From Niebla homalea (taxonomy: Eukaryota; Ascomycota; Lecanoromycetes; Lecanorales; Ramalinaceae), in the NCBI GenBank assembly GCA_019925105.1, contig JAHGAU010000003.1, positions 372,001 through 436,000 on the forward strand: 64,000 nt of DNA. The letters are read 5' to 3'. Below the pieces are notes generated by a model that did not search any database, had not been told where the DNA came from, and was given only the letters and a program-made list of their open reading frames with translations. The position numbers and the translations under genes are program-made. Position 1 is the first letter of the stretch. Each line of letters opens with the position of its first letter. Positions 21,151-33,799 of this stretch are shown here, one piece after another.

Positions 21151-22640
21151 GTAATCTCTTGAGCACCTCTGACATTGTAGCAATAAGATCATTCTTTTGT
21201 GACATCTCGCCATGGTTGAGAGAGGCCAAGACGGTTTTGAGAGTTGCACAATGGAAGGATTGCTTTCGCACGACGGTGCCTTTGCCGGCATGAATGAAAG
21301 GCTTAGTCTTTGCGAGCAAGATGATTTGTCGAGTCACGCAACCATGTGCTCGCATGTTCTTGTTCGCGGACTCTATCGCAGGCCACAATTCATCAATGAC
21401 GTTCTGCCCCTCAGCTGCATTGACCTCGAGTCATAGTACAGGATGGAAACGTTCGTGGCCTATGGTTAAAGCCCCTGAAACATTGGGCAAACATTCCAGA
21501 TGATTCTCTATTGGCACAGGGTAAAGCTTCTCACCGCTAGAAATTACCATAATATCATCTTTACGCCCATGGAACCGCCAGAGACTCTTCTTGGTATGAT
21601 GCCGCTTAAAGAGGTCCTTCGTCTGCCATTCTCTGACCTCTGGAAAATAATGATTCAAGGCGCAACAGCCTCGAGTATCTTCATTAACAAAGATGATGAT
21701 GACATAAGCGTCATCATCAGATGGCCGCAACTCAAGTTTCGCGTTTGGGTGGAACTCCATGTACGGCCAGTCTTCACAATGAGGCACGAGCTGCCTGACC
21801 TGGCCCATCTCAGTCGATCCGTAGAACCGGCATACGCTCGTGACGCTACTGATGGTATCGCCTATGATTTGCGACAAGGGGCCACCAGCATAGCAGAACA
21901 CGTCTAGCTGCTTGAAGCAATCCAACCCGTTAGGCGGATATAGCATCTGCTCTTTAACAGCAAGAGGACACAGCCACGCACGCGCCGCTGCTTCAGGATA
22001 TCTGCCACGAGTGCACCGCTCGGAGGTCGAAGTGGTGGCCTAAAGACTGGGATGGTGTGAGTGTATCGCGGCAGTACTATCTTTATAGAAGAAGCCTCCA
22101 ACATGGAAATGGCTCGTAGATACGATTCCCTCCGCCATCGAAATCGAACAATGTCAGATCATGATTCTTGCGTGCCGGCACCGTTGGGAAATTTTCAATC
22201 ATTATCCATGACGGCAAACGTCCCATGCGTCATGACCACTGGCTTTGGCAACCCGCTCGACCCTTATGAGTGCAAGACGACAATCGGGTCGTCAACGGCT
22301 TCATCGAAACGCGGCTGGTACGATACCCAAAGGTGCTTCTTCAAGATTGAACAATACGTCCACTGTTCCAACGGTCAGGCTTGACGGTTCAGGCTTGGAA
22401 GTCACAAAGCCCTTGAACAGCGCTTCCCTTTACTGCACCTACACCACCTTGAATGAACCAGTCTGTTCCACGAGCGAGATATCGGCAATACGAGGCGAGG
22501 GGAGAAGGACTTTGTAGCCGCATTTCAGGGCGGGCATAGAAGACGACGTTGTACCTTTGATCAAGTATGCCTACAAACGTTATCGTCTTGAACCGAATAT
22601 ACGGTCTAAGTGCGAAAGGGGCCTGGCGTTGTCGAGCTAC
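21151..22640 (-). pseudogene. Adenylation (A) domain remnant of an NRPS-like adenylate-forming reductase
   Basis: Read on the - strand, the order of motifs follows a fungal adenylate-forming reductase: GYKVLLPSPR near 22530; a damaged A3 core (HxxGSSGLPKPVVMTHG) near 22240; RPPSGALVADILKQ near 22000; then FCYAGGPLSQIIGD and the A5 core FYGSTEMGQ. YMEFHP, GRKDDIMVISSGEKLYP and HERFHPVL follow. After a TGA at 21426-21428 the frame resumes with LEVNAAEGQNVIDELWPAIE, RAHGCVTRQIILLAK and HAGKGTVVRK. That TGA is what a C-to-T change of CGA would give. Further stops and frameshifts occur upstream. The coding similarity stops where array 2 begins, just before the expected carrier domain. Confidently an inactive gene. 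Confidence 0.85.
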
Positions 22641-23186
22641 ATAATCAACAGCATTCGCAAGCTGGAGGAATGAGACCTCTTGAAAACCTTGCGAGGTGTC
22701 ATTTGATCCAGGAATGGTTTGCGAATGTTCTCTTGGGGTGATGCTTGGCCTCTGTTACAAGAAATACAGGAGAGAAGGCGGCGAACATAAGGGGGTTGAG
22801 GTGGATTGGCGGCTACATTGATGGCTCATTATTGTACATATGAAAAGCTTAATATACAACATGTTTCTTTATGTTTTTATCAGATTGGAAAGTAATAGAA
22901 TAGGAAAAGGAACGGGCTTTTTATATGTAATGTCGTTGAAAGAAGCTTTTCCCAGGCTTATGCGAGCCAACTCCTGACTGGATGCGAAAGGCTTGTCGTG
23001 TTGGATTTATGCATGATGATAAGTGACGCTAAGACTTAGCTGCTGTGTATGAGTCTGCTTTCCATGCAGATGCACAAAACATCACTCTACTAGGTGTCGG
23101 ACTAGCATTGACCGATGTACCACCTAGATGTGAGTGGACAAAAAGGGTATTTCAAAACCCAAGGACAGAGGAATCACAAAACCCCC
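22641..23186. other. Intergenic region, AT-rich
   Basis: No coding frame was supported. It is AT-rich around 22820-22930 and forms the 3' flank of the FAR11-like gene. Confidence 0.5.
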
Positions 23187-26100
23187 TCACGCCCAGCCTT
23201 CCATCCTCAGAACCCCACCGTCAAACTCGGTCCCTCCGCCTCCAAGACCAACATCTCCTGCCATCTCGGCACCTGCATCCTCACTCACACTCATCCCACC
23301 AACGCCCCAACCCATCTTCTCCAACTCCCTCGCGAAGAAATCATAGCCCTCCTTTTGCTCTTCCTCACTGTCTCCCTTGCTTCCCTCCATCACATCGCGA
23401 AATTCCTTCAAATGCCACCAATGCACCAACGCCCTTCCTGCCTGCTCTACTGGTACGGCCTCCTCCACCACGCCATCCACATCTCCAACGCACAGCCACT
23501 CATCCCTCAGCTCCGGCCGACAATGTAGGTAAATGGCCGTGATGACGCGCATGTTGCTCTGGCGCCACTTACGGCCACAATAAGGCACTTGCGACTTGAA
23601 CAGCTTGAGCGTGTAAAGGCGCAGGTCAGGTTGCGGGATCTTGAGCGCTTTGCGGAGGACGGTGCTAGATTTGTAGTGGGTGAGCAGGAGGGCGCGGTGG
23701 ACTTTGCGCTTGGTGATTTTCTGGAGGAGGCGAAGGAGGTTGATATTGGTGAGGAAGAAGCGTGGGGCGAAGTTTGTGAGGGGCTCGGGTGGGAGGGGGC
23801 CTGCGGTGGGGAAGCCCAACTCGTCGACTTCAGGCCGTTGCGGGATGGTGTTGCGAGTAGGGGATGAAGGCGATTTCTGCGGAGAGCGGGAAGTCGGTGA
23901 GCGGCGGTGCTTACGGATAGGAGGCGGAGCAGCATCGTCATTGTCGGATTCGGAAGAGTCGGAGGTGGAGAGGCCAGGCTGTTGGAGGGGTGATGAAGGT
24001 GGTTGTCTCGAGTGCAGATGGCAAAAGTTGAAGAAGCTGCTCGAGACCATATTAGTAGACTCGCGCGGGTAAGAACGAAATCGAGTGCGACTCACTCGAA
24101 ATCATCACGATCGTTCTTCTGCTCAACAGCTTTGTCAATATCCTGGTGACCAAAGAACTTGAGTATCAAAGGGATATAGCCGGCGTCGATTAGCAACTGT
24201 GTGAGGTATTCAAACTTGAGAATATCTTCATGTCTGATGTCAAATTTCGGAACATTCACATGCGATTAGATTTTCCAGTACTCACGGGAAACCTTGAACC
24301 ACTTGAGGAGAATCAATAAAATCCCAGACACTGCCTTGGATGATATCTCCCTTGATCTCGTCTCGTTCAGACCCTCTACTGCCGGATCATTTCCATCCTC
24401 AAGGTCGAATGAGTGCCCATTCAGCATCTGATTAAGACTAGCAGAGGAGTTCGGGTTTGTCTTGCGTCTGCCACCGCTGTCAGGACCAGAATCATCTAGC
24501 CCATTCGCCACCCCGTTCACTCCCCCGCCAGCCACATGAGTCTGCACATGCTGCATTACGTCTCTGAAGAGAGTAACGACGAGTGATTGGAGGTCGGGCA
24601 GTGCTTTCCTCTGTATGCAGCATAAGTATTAAGCTCGGGGGGTAATGTAGGATTTCAGCTTACGTAGAAATCGTCGACGGCGTCCAGCCTACTCTGCACG
24701 ACCTTGTCAGTCGTCTCTCTTTGAGAGCTCGGCGTTCCTGCAATCACATCTCTTGAGCCTCGTATGTTCTCTCCTTGTAGCAAGCTTTCTGCAGAGGAAG
24801 AAGATTGCTCTGGCCCACCGGCGAGGATTGACTCTTCAATTAGAGAGTCCTCGTCGTCCTCTTCATCCTCGTCCAATCTACGAGGTCCGGCTGCTGTGGC
24901 CGCATTACTTTCGCCCCAGCCTCTTTCCTCCTTGATGTACTTTTCTCTGACGTCCCAGAGCTGTCGGAGTGATCTAGTCATCCTCATGCGGCTAGCAAAC
25001 AGCTGCCCGGCTTCTGAGATTGACGCTGGTACATCGCCACCTTCCCACCGCTTACCAACAAGCTTATCTTGTCTATCGGCGCTGCCTTTACCTCCGAGCG
25101 TATTACTGGATTCGTCCAATGGTGGGTATAGGAACGGAAAATTCTGATTAGTTTGATAGTTCTGCTTCTTCCCACCCTTGCCGCCTGGTCCAGAGGGAGA
25201 GGGAGGAGGAGAAGGAGCAGGAGTTGCAATATGTACAGGTTGATTGAAAATTGACTGATTAGCAGTGTTGCCACTAGCCAGGCCACTTAAATTGTCATGG
25301 CTTGTTTGTCGACTATGATGATTCGAAAGGGGTGGTAAGATTGAATTGTTCTCGGGTTCAACCGGAACGAGGGGCTGGGGTGGACTGTAAGCAGGGTACT
25401 TTGAAGTTATTTCTTGACGGAAGAGGTGATAGTCGAGAGGCGATGCGGTGAGGAGATTGTCACGAGAGTCGTCTTGCGGCTCGCCAGACTCCTTACTCAG
25501 AATTCTCTGACATTTCTCTACGTCTTGGCAGCTTCCGAAAAGAAGCAGCGTACTTTTCCAGAGTAGGAGAATGACCTTTTCTTCTTAGCACATTACGTCA
25601 GGGAACATGCAAAGGTAGTACAAGCCTTCTGACGTGGAATACATGAGCAATCCATCACCTCTTCCCAGCGCATCTTGGCAAGAATCTGAGTCAATAGAAT
25701 GAGAAGATTTGGCTCCGTGGAAGCTGCAATTGAAGTCAATCAGTCTGTGAAAAGGAGAGCGTGGGTCGACGTGGAGCACACCTAATATCGGTCTTACAGG
25801 TGGATTGATATCAGTGACCCTCTCGTTGCGGATCACTTCAACGATGACATATAGGATTGTCAGCACATAGCTTGCTTCCAAATGCATCATCAGTCTGGCG
25901 TCTTCCGCAGCCTTTTCAGATAATTCTAGCTGCCCATCGTCTTCTCTACGAGCCGATTGTGGTCAGTATGCCGCACCTTTGAAACGCAAGCGAGCTGTGG
26001 GCGCAGATGACTGACTGACTGTTCGCTTTCCCAAATCGATTTCAGAAGATCGATGAGCTTTTGAAATATCTCTTTCCCCCAGAGCATTCGAACGCCGTTA

Positions 26101-26903
26101 ATCATCCATTGCATTTGGTAGGCCGGCTTGGTAGTTTGAGAATCCAGCCAACTCATAGTGGAGTCTGACAGCTTGGATTCCTCAACGTCGAGATCCCCGC
26201 CAGCAGTGTCGCTCCATGCGCCAAGAACAATGTAGGAGAGTGCTCCTAAGCCATTGACCCTCGTAGTGACATCGCCGCTGTCCAATGCCAACACGGCTTG
26301 TCTGATCAATATCCGCCGATCAGCGTCCGAAGCGTCAGTCCAGGAGGAGCTTCCTGCATCGACGTCTCCCCTGGCGCTTAGAATCGGATGCCATGCCTCA
26401 TCATAACTCTCCTTGGCCCCGAGTATGATATATCTCTCCTCCTCAGTGTACTGAAACCATTCTTGCAGCTCCTCGGGGAAGGTCCTCGTCTCCTCATATT
26501 CATAGGCATAAGCAGTAGGCTCCAGCTTCGGCAGATCTCCCACTAATCTTCTCAATTGCAATAGACTCAAGGAATCTGTAGAGCCGGCCACATCGTCTTG
26601 ACGCGGCGGGGCCGGAGGGGGATGCGCAGGAGGCGCTGGGGCACTACCTTCTCGACGAAGGCTCGGTCGCGTGACTGGTCGTGGGGGCGAAGGAACAGCA
26701 TTGGCGAGCAGCTTTGGGCTGCCACCTGCTTCAGCGTCATGGGCGCGACGGGACTCAATGCGGGCATTGAAATCTGACTCGGAGGAAGTGTTGTCAGGAG
26801 ATATGGTAGAGATGTCGGCACCGGCTTCGTCGACCTCATCAGCCTTGACAATGATGGGATCGGAGTCTGATGGCTCTTGCGAAGGGTCGTTGGAGAAGTC
26901 CAT
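23187..26903 (-). CDS. FAR11: STRIPAK subunit FAR11/HAM-2/PRO22 (STRIP1/2 homologue)
   Basis: Seven exons (26903-26016, 25929-25782, 25723-25634, about 25583-24664, 24610-24282, 24233-24096, 24036-23187) join in phase to about 1120 aa. The 25583 boundary could be 25580. The N-terminal half (N1221-type) shows PEELQEWFQYTEEERYIILG and TTRVNGLGALSYIVLGAW, then HLEASYVLTILYVIVEV and KVILLLWKSTLLLFG. The C-terminal half (DUF3402-type) shows LLILLKWFKVS, DILKFEYLTQLLIDAGYIPL, DFFNFCHLHSRQ, then ITKRKVHRALLLTHYKSS and LFKSQVPYCGRKWRQSN. Homologues anchor the striatin-interacting phosphatase/kinase complex at the ER and nuclear envelope. They control cell fusion and fruiting-body development in Neurospora (ham-2) and Sordaria (pro22), and pheromone arrest in yeast (Far11). 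The linker of exon 4 is low-complexity (APSPPPSPSGPGGKGGKKQN). The final ~80 residues are Gly- and acid-rich. Confidence 0.92.
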
Positions 26904-28094
26904 GGTGTTATTATAGAAGCTACATGAATTGGGGGAGACAACGAGAAAGCGGAATCATTGGCTCAGATGTTCGCACATGGCCACGCTATTTGGAGCAGTA
27001 CAACATCAGCCACAGGGCTGAAAGGATGCAAAGCAAATGCGTGAAGCTTTGACAATTGAATAAAGCTACGGGTAGAGAATTAAAGTTGAGAAAGCTTCTA
27101 AACAATGTTGTCCAAGGCTGTAACGTTGTGAGCCATGACGTAGTTGGAGCGGCAAGTAACAACTAGCCGCCAGCCTTAACACCACCATTGACACTTTTGG
27201 TGCAGGATGATCTCGATGGAAACCATAGGTACCTAAGCTGCTAGATCGTCCATCACAGTCGGTTCACATAGATTACAATCACACTAAATAATGGGATTGT
27301 AGATTGTAGTCAACCACGTCCCAAAACTTAGAGAAATGGTCCCACAATCACTCTGACTACTATCTCCATACCACTTCCAAACAAGATAGAGCGAAAGAGG
27401 ATTGGGACCTCTCAAGAAATTCCCCCTTCCTGAACTCGCCAAACACGTCTGTGAAAATGCAAACTATGAGGATCTTGATAGCTACTTCGCGAGTCTCGAC
27501 AACGCTGAGAGCGGTTGCTTGGGGCTGTCTACCTGGAGCTGTTCATCAGAGCAACAAACGAGGGTTATAGGACCCAAGTCCAACAGTGCTACTCTGTCCG
27601 AACTGCTGGATTCCATCTCACTTGACCGACCTTCAGAATGGCGGCTCTGCGAACGGACTTTCACTTGCATGGCATCTCATGAATACAGCATCATCTAATT
27701 GGTATTAGGTCAGTGCTCTGATCGCAGGTGACACAGGCTTTCATGATTGGATCAAAGGTGAACATCTGTCTTTCCAATGGTTTTCCAAGCAAAAACAAGC
27801 TGGATGATATCGAATCCACCTGATCAATCGGGACTCTGGAATTAAAGGCCGGGGACGAGGGCTCTGAAAGCACGGACTATATCGAAGCAGATAACTCTCC
27901 TCGGACCGAAAACGCAGCAGTAGATATCTTCAATGAAAAAGGAGCAGTTTCATGAAAGTGAGTCAAGAGTCACCCGTCCATTGTCCACAATTTTTTACCC
28001 ATCGCTGCGGAAAAGGGAGGCGGAAGCGTTGCTGCAGATTCGCGGAATGAGGTTGACTTCAAAGTAAATTTGTCCATGATATGCACCGAATCCG
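26904..28094. other. Intergenic region with one unassigned short frame
   Basis: The 5' flank of FAR11 and 3' flank of the DUF3176 gene. A 98-codon frame at 27402-27698 (+; MGPLKKFPLPELAKHV, then CENANYEDLDSYFASLDN) reads like protein but matches no family I know and has no clear exon partner. Nothing else was seen. Confidence 0.35.
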
Positions 28095-30686
28095 TCATCC
28101 ATGCTCCTGTGGCGTATACTTTTCGCGCGACCCCTCGGTCTCCACGATTTTGACGCCCTGTGGCGTGATGCCCAGCCTCACTCGCATAGTATTGGCCACG
28201 TCCTCCATCTCCTTGATGTCTTCGAGGAAGAGCCCGTCTTGGTGGGCGCTGTTCGCTTCGAGTCCTACAGCATTCCCAAGTCAGCGCCAAAGTACAGCAA
28301 GTGCTACGTCCAGATGCCGAACACAGCCTTCACATCACCCCAACCCTGAAGGGTTTGATGCAAACTCGATGCAAGACGCAGCTTACCGTGATAGATCAAG
28401 GCCAGGGGTGATGACTTCCAAATTTGAGCACGATTACCCGTCGGTCTTGTCTGGATAATCATGGCGATGAAGAACAGTAACGTCAGCACCACCAACGCTG
28501 CCGGAAGCGCGAGCCAGCCCCATCGCACCTCAAGACACGTTTGTCCACGTAAGACAATTCCCTTGACCGGATCACTGTGGTTTGCGTGACCCATGTCGCG
28601 CATGTATGTGGTCATTGACTCGGAAATGTTCTGAAATGTTGAGTTCAGACTCTCAAGGCTCACGTGACCATAATCATAGACCTGCAGTAAGTTCAGTACG
28701 CTCCATTCAAGGTAGCTCAGTCTTTTCTGCCTTGCAAAGCCCTACCTGCAGCAGATTTTGAGGTCCATTGTACTGAAAAATGCCACTCTCCCCCCAAACT
28801 CCCTGGGCTGTTCCGTTGAAGAAGACAGTCCCAAGGTAAAACTCCCATACACTGCTAACAAATGGTCCGTCGATTGCATAGAGGCAATTATGCAACAGGA
28901 GAGAATATGGAAATGTATCGTTACTGACATCCGTGGGATAAAAAGTGATGTTGTATGGCAGCCATCGTTTCTCAAGATCGATGATATAATCCGCATTTTC
29001 AAGCTCGGTTTTCTCGTCGGCGTTGATACAGTGGGTGTCCACGGTAGCGTACACAGGAAAGCGAGCACTTTCAGTTGAAAAGCCCCAGGGGTCGACGGGA
29101 CTTTCTTCAACAACCGTCTCTGAAAAGTTTCCGGCCGTGATATTCGCCGTATACGTTTTCACACACGGACCCATGGCGCATCTCGCCGCACCATATCCCT
29201 TGCAATACCAGGTACTATTGTCAGGCGCACATCCAGGCGGAGGATTTGAATTATGCCCCGTGATGGACTTCCCCTTCTCTTTGTCAATGTCAAAGGCGTC
29301 GTTTGCAACGATGAATTCGACAACGTTGAGAGTAGAATTGGGCAAAGGATAGGCATCCCAAGTCGCCACGTTCATGAACTGGCCTGACGACTGAGGGAGG
29401 TACTCGCCTGAGGGTAGGGAGACATTAACACTCGACCAATCACTATAGTTGTCCTTGCCGTGGTAGTAATGGGTGCTAATATCCGTGGTGGCATCTGAGC
29501 AGCCGCTGCAAAATCCTAACGCGCTGTACTTTTCAGGAAAGGAGCAATTGCCTGTAGCACAGCTCCGGCTAATACATTTCATAATCCTCATAAGCTTATG
29601 ACTGCAGACCATTTGGGGTCTGGAGCAGACCTTCGATTGATGGTCATCCAAGGGTGCCATTGTACATACCTAACAAGGTTACCCGGAGCAAAAATGCCGG
29701 CATTGATTGCAGCTTGCAGCGCAGGTTCGGTCGATTGTTCAAGAGGACCCTCGTGACCTCCATGACCTTGGTAATAGTTGGTGCGAGCCACAGTAGCAAC
29801 CTCACCATCAACGGCTACGTCACAATTACTGTAGCGGATGATCTGTTGCGCAAAAGGATCAATGACCAGCATCACAACCGTAATCAGGGCTCCACACGAT
29901 GCTAAAGGGTGACGCAGGCCCAATCGCCACAGTAGAGTTGTGGAACCCAGCGGTCCTCGACTGGCAGAGTCATACTGAGCCATATCGTCGAGGGGTCGGT
30001 TTTGTCTGAACCAATGCCATTTCAGCTGACCTAAATCACAGTCCAAATCAGTATACTGATGCGAAAGACTAGACCAAGATCACAGATACAGGTGATGGCT
30101 CGCTTCAGCTATATCGAGACCGACAAGCTTGTCAGGCTTTCTTCTGCTGCGCAGCAATGCACGATATTTCAGCATACGTACCAAGACCCTCCGCCGTCAC
30201 AAATATGATCGTGGTTTTCAGAACGACGACATAAACCGAGACCAAGGCATTGATTGAAATTTGAAAGGGCCAATCTGGCAATGGCTTGCCTTGATGCGGG
30301 TAAAGGGTAGCGATGATTGCGACAAAGGCTACTATAAATAACAGGCAAGCACCTATCTCCATCCACCAATTCCTGAGGAAGCGAGGTCGCCGCTGTGCTT
30401 GGGTACTGGCATTGCCAAACCTTTGGCGTGCTGTGATTCGATTCCCACTTCCGATTGCCTTTCGAGCTACATATGACTCTCTTGGAATCTTTTGATAAGT
30501 CGTGGGTCGCCGCGAGTCACTCGAAACCCTCCGTTGGCTTATTGGACTGGGACTTCTACTGACTGGACTGGGTGGGGAGGATGTTGCGAGTGCCGCATCA
30601 TTATGACTTGATGCTACAGACACCGATCTTTGTCTTGAACGGTGTTGTTGCTGCTGGGTGGATAGTGTTGGCAGTGTTCTGTCCAT
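28095..30686 (-). CDS. DUF3176 fungal membrane protein
   Basis: Five exons (30686-30182, 30030-29670, 29619-28746, 28681-28387, 28264-28095; introns 151, 50, 64, 122 nt) join in phase to 734 aa. The first 105 residues are a Ser/Pro/Arg-rich cytosolic tail. A helix (GACLLFIVAFVAIIATLYP) and the DUF3176 core follow: GKPLPDWPFQISINALVSV, then TIIFVTAEGLGQLKWHWF and RPLDDMAQYDSASRGPLGS. There is a helix at ASCGALITVVMLVIDPFAQQ. A long Cys-rich, probably external or lumenal part contains CATGNCSFPEKYSALGFCSGC. It ends with a last helix, WLALPAALVVLTLLFFIAMI. The family is expanded in Pezizomycotina and has no established function. The joint across the 50-nt intron could also use a CAG 18 nt further downstream. 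Good-quality splice phases elsewhere. Confidence 0.85.
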
Positions 30687-31300
30687 ACTGTCTCTTCCAG
30701 GTATGCCAGCGCAACAAAATCTCCATGATGGACGGCGACGGGGGGTTTCTGGGTCGTCATTCTTTCACTTCCTGCGAAGGATCCGATCAAAATTGCGGCT
30801 GAGCGTCCAGCCGTACAATAGCGTCGTGTTTTATGCACCTTCCAATTGGGCTAACCTGATGCCGTTTGGCGCAGTCAGTGTAGTCACAAATCGAGTCAAA
30901 CTACCAATGGCAGCTAGTTAATGGCAGCAGCCGTCGTGTTTCACCTTGCCCGGAAGGATTTTGCTCTTTTAATAGATTCAATAGAGCAACTTCAAATGCA
31001 CAGCGGTCGCATTAGTGGCGCAGGCCCGATGATGATTCCAGCATGTGACCATTGTTTTCTGGTTTCGATTGTGCGAGGCCAGAGCCGGGCTTGTAGCTGT
31101 AGTCGTGACTTGGGCATTCAATCAATGAGATCCAGCTATGTCGTTGACGAGGGCGCAGGCTCACCCCTGACCCTCCGTTGCCTATTTCTCGATGTTTCCT
31201 TCTCGCCTCAGCCCTCGAAACTTCATGACTTCTCAACCTCAGTAGGCGCGGAAGGGTCTTGGGGGGACTTTTTGGCCTTAGAGCCTCGCGGATGGGTTGC
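30687..31300. other. Intergenic region
   Basis: Between the DUF3176 start and the LYS4 stop. Short frames (30921-31397 on +) overlap LYS4 out of frame and show no domain. Confidence 0.5.
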
Positions 31301-33799
31301 TCATGATGGCCCTCCGATTTCCTTCTTAACCCATTTTTCCAACCCTCCACGGGCTATGATCTCTTGCACGTTAGGTGGAAGCTCTCCAATCTTCTGAGTC
31401 CAAGTTTTCCCACCTTCGCCTTCTTGGACCAAGATTCTGCTTCTTCGGACGTCCCAAGTCAACTTCCATCCGGTTCGTCGCGTCAACAGCTTCTCCTCTT
31501 TCGGCACCGCCTGAGGTGCTGGTGGTGGAGAATCCAGCGACTCTTGATTTTGTGATGGCTCTTTCATGTTCTGTTGTGAGGTAGGGGGGGTAATACCGGA
31601 GAAGACTTCTCTCAGCCTGTGGATCAGACGCGGGGTTTCCAGGCCCATCAAGGCGTTATTGATGCTATTGCGTGAGAAAATATTACCGAAGCTGCCAGCT
31701 ACAACTAATGGAATCTCCTTTGCGACGAGGCAAGTAGCAGCTTGTTCCCTACTGGAACCAGTGCCAAAATTGAAGCCTGATACCAGGATGTCTCCAGGTC
31801 CAGCTTTAGACGTAAAAGCCGGGTCGTAGTTCGACATGCACACTTCAGCCATCCTTTGTGGGGTCACATCATCTTGATAGGTATATTTACCCGGATAAAT
31901 GCCATCCGTGTTAATATTGTCGGCATCACAAAAGACAATTTCACCCTCCACTTTATCTGGAAAGCCGGGAAGCACTTCTGTCAATTGCTCGTCGTTCCCC
32001 GTGGCCGAGGCGGGACTGTCTTGGGCACCAAAATTTTCTTCTGCGGTACCAATCATCTGATCAAGCTGTCCAATCACCTTCTCCAGCCCTTCTTCTGCGG
32101 TGATCATACGATCTTCCTCTCTGATTCCGTCGCCTTTCCCAAAGACAACACCAGCCCAGTCTCGAGGCTGATCGTACCATCCTGGACCGGTGATCTTGCC
32201 CTGCAAAGCGCTTGCAGCAACAACTTCAGGGCTGGCCAGGTAAGCCTTTGCTTCGGTCGAACCCATGCGACCCTTGAAGTTTCGATTCGAGGCCGAGATT
32301 CCCACCTCGCCAGGCTCGAGAAGGCCTGTTCCTAAGCCGATACAAGGCCCACATCCTGCAGGTAAGGGCTGTGCTCCGGCGTCCAGCATTGCTTGCCAGT
32401 CCCCTGCTTCCTCGGCGGCAATTTGCTCGGGTAATGAGGCTGCGGCAATGTAGAAATTGACATGGTTTGGAACACGAACCGGCTGTCCATTGTTCGCTTT
32501 GACAGCGTCTTTGAATACCTTGGCCGCGGCAGCAAGGTCTGAAGCTCGTGAATTAGTGCATGAGACTAGGTATGCCTTGTCGACTTTGATGTGCTCTGCG
32601 CCAAGCTCAGCAAGTGGCTTCGATATCTTGACGGAATTGGGTCCCGAAACATAGGGTGAGAGGGTGGAGAGGTTCAAATGAAGATGCTTGGCGTATTTTG
32701 CACCTTTATCGGCGATTGTTGGGTTTGCAATTAGAGAGTCGAGTCGCTGGTGGCTAAAACGCTTTGGGGTCAAAGCATCGCTTAGCTCTCCGGTCTCATA
32801 GAGAGCGGCCTCCGTGGCTTTGTATCGAAGCCACTTCTGGAGAACATCATCTATAGGGAACAAGCCAGACAAGGCACCCCACTCAGTCGTCATGTTTGCA
32901 ATTGTGAGTCTAGCATCGATGGGCAAGCTCCTCATGGTCTCCTCTGCTCCGGCAAACTCGATTGCATGATTCAAGACTTGGTCTCTGCTGAATAGCCCAC
33001 AGAGAGCCACGATCACGTCTTTACCCGTAACGCCTTGTGGAAGGACGCCGGTGAATGTGACTTTGGCAACACGCGGTATCTGCCACCAAGTTCGACCAGT
33101 GGCCCATATGGACGCAGCATCTGTTCTCACCACAGGCGTGCCCAGACAACCGACACCTCCGTACATGTTGGAATGACTGTCTGAGGCAACAGCTAGGGTA
33201 CCTGGCCAAGCATATCCTTCCTCGACCATGATCTGATGCCCAATGCCCCTCCCGGCAGGGTAGAAGTCCACTCCCTGCTTCTTTGCAAATTCTTCAATGA
33301 GTCTGTACTTTTTCAGATTTCCCTCGCTTCTGTTTTGCACATCATGGTCCAGTGTCATGACCACCTGACGCGGATCATGTAATTTTGAAGCTCCAATGGA
33401 CATGAATTTGGTTGCTACAGGCCAGCTGTTGTCATGGGTCATGCAGCGATATGGGGCGATGCTGACGTAGTCTCCTGCCTTGACATATTTGCCTTTTGGC
33501 AGACCCACGGAGTATCGCTGCACGATTTTCTCTGTCAAAGTTTGAGGACTGGGTCGAGGTTCTCGTAAGTATTCAAGGAAGGAGGCCGAGGCCGGATGCT
33601 GGACCTGGGATGGAAAGATATCTGCAGAGTGGCTTGCGGTCTTTGAATAGCAGCGTCTGCGGAAGCTGATCGCTTGAGACGCAGAATTTAGAGCGCGGCA
33701 TGACACCGATTTGATTGCTAGCCTTGAGCGTATGTCGATATGACGGGGCCATCTAACGAGTCGCAGTGCAAGCCTGCAATTTCTTGCGTGGAACATCAC
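31301..33799 (-). CDS. LYS4: Homoaconitase, mitochondrial
   Basis: This intronless frame encodes 832 aa. It catalyses the hydration step converting homoaconitate to homoisocitrate in the fungal alpha-aminoadipate pathway of lysine synthesis, in the mitochondrial matrix. The [4Fe-4S] ligands are visible as SCTNSR (Cys414) and GCGPCIG (Cys483, Cys486). Aconitase-fold landmarks are [50 protein letters not shown] and, in the swivel domain, [16 protein letters not shown]. The [13 protein letters not shown] segment and the C-terminal extension ([13 protein letters not shown]) separate it from citrate aconitase. The N-terminus is basic ([20 protein letters not shown]), fitting a presequence. The protein is longer than yeast Lys4, mainly through the presequence and a Ser/Pro/Gln-rich insert before the C-terminal segment. 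No disrupted residues were seen. Confidence 0.95.
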   Translation of the reverse strand: MMFHARNCRLALRLVRWPRHIDIRSRLAIKSVSCRALNSASQAISFRRRCYSKTASHSADIFPSQVQHPASASFLEYLREPRPSPQTLTEKIVQRYSVGLPKGKYVKAGDYVSIAPYRCMTHDNSWPVATKFMSIGASKLHDPRQVVMTLDHDVQNRSEGNLKKYRLIEEFAKKQGVDFYPAGRGIGHQIMVEEGYAWPGTLAVASDSHSNMYGGVGCLGTPVVRTDAASIWATGRTWWQIPRVAKVTFTGVLPQGVTGKDVIVALCGLFSRDQVLNHAIEFAGAEETMRSLPIDARLTIANMTTEWGALSGLFPIDDVLQKWLRYKATEAALYETGELSDALTPKRFSHQRLDSLIANPTIADKGAKYAKHLHLNLSTLSPYVSGPNSVKISKPLAELGAEHIKVDKAYLVSCTNSRASDLAAAAKVFKDAVKANNGQPVRVPNHVNFYIAAASLPEQIAAEEAGDWQAMLDAGAQPLPAGCGPCIGLGTGLLEPGEVGISASNRNFKGRMGSTEAKAYLASPEVVAASALQGKITGPGWYDQPRDWAGVVFGKGDGIREEDRMITAEEGLEKVIGQLDQMIGTAEENFGAQDSPASATGNDEQLTEVLPGFPDKVEGEIVFCDADNINTDGIYPGKYTYQDDVTPQRMAEVCMSNYDPAFTSKAGPGDILVSGFNFGTGSSREQAATCLVAKEIPLVVAGSFGNIFSRNSINNALMGLETPRLIHRLREVFSGITPPTSQQNMKEPSQNQESLDSPPPAPQAVPKEEKLLTRRTGWKLTWDVRRSRILVQEGEGGKTWTQKIGELPPNVQEIIARGGLEKWVKKEIGGPS

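Noticed and set aside
20246..21291. 302- and 356-codon frames in array 2 as genuine proteins
   Set aside because: Both derive entirely from the stop-free repeat and disagree in strand; kept only as an observation on the array.
23045..23542. 165-codon + strand frame near the FAR11 3' end
   Set aside because: Overlaps the last FAR11 exon in antisense; P/S/H-rich product without a domain.
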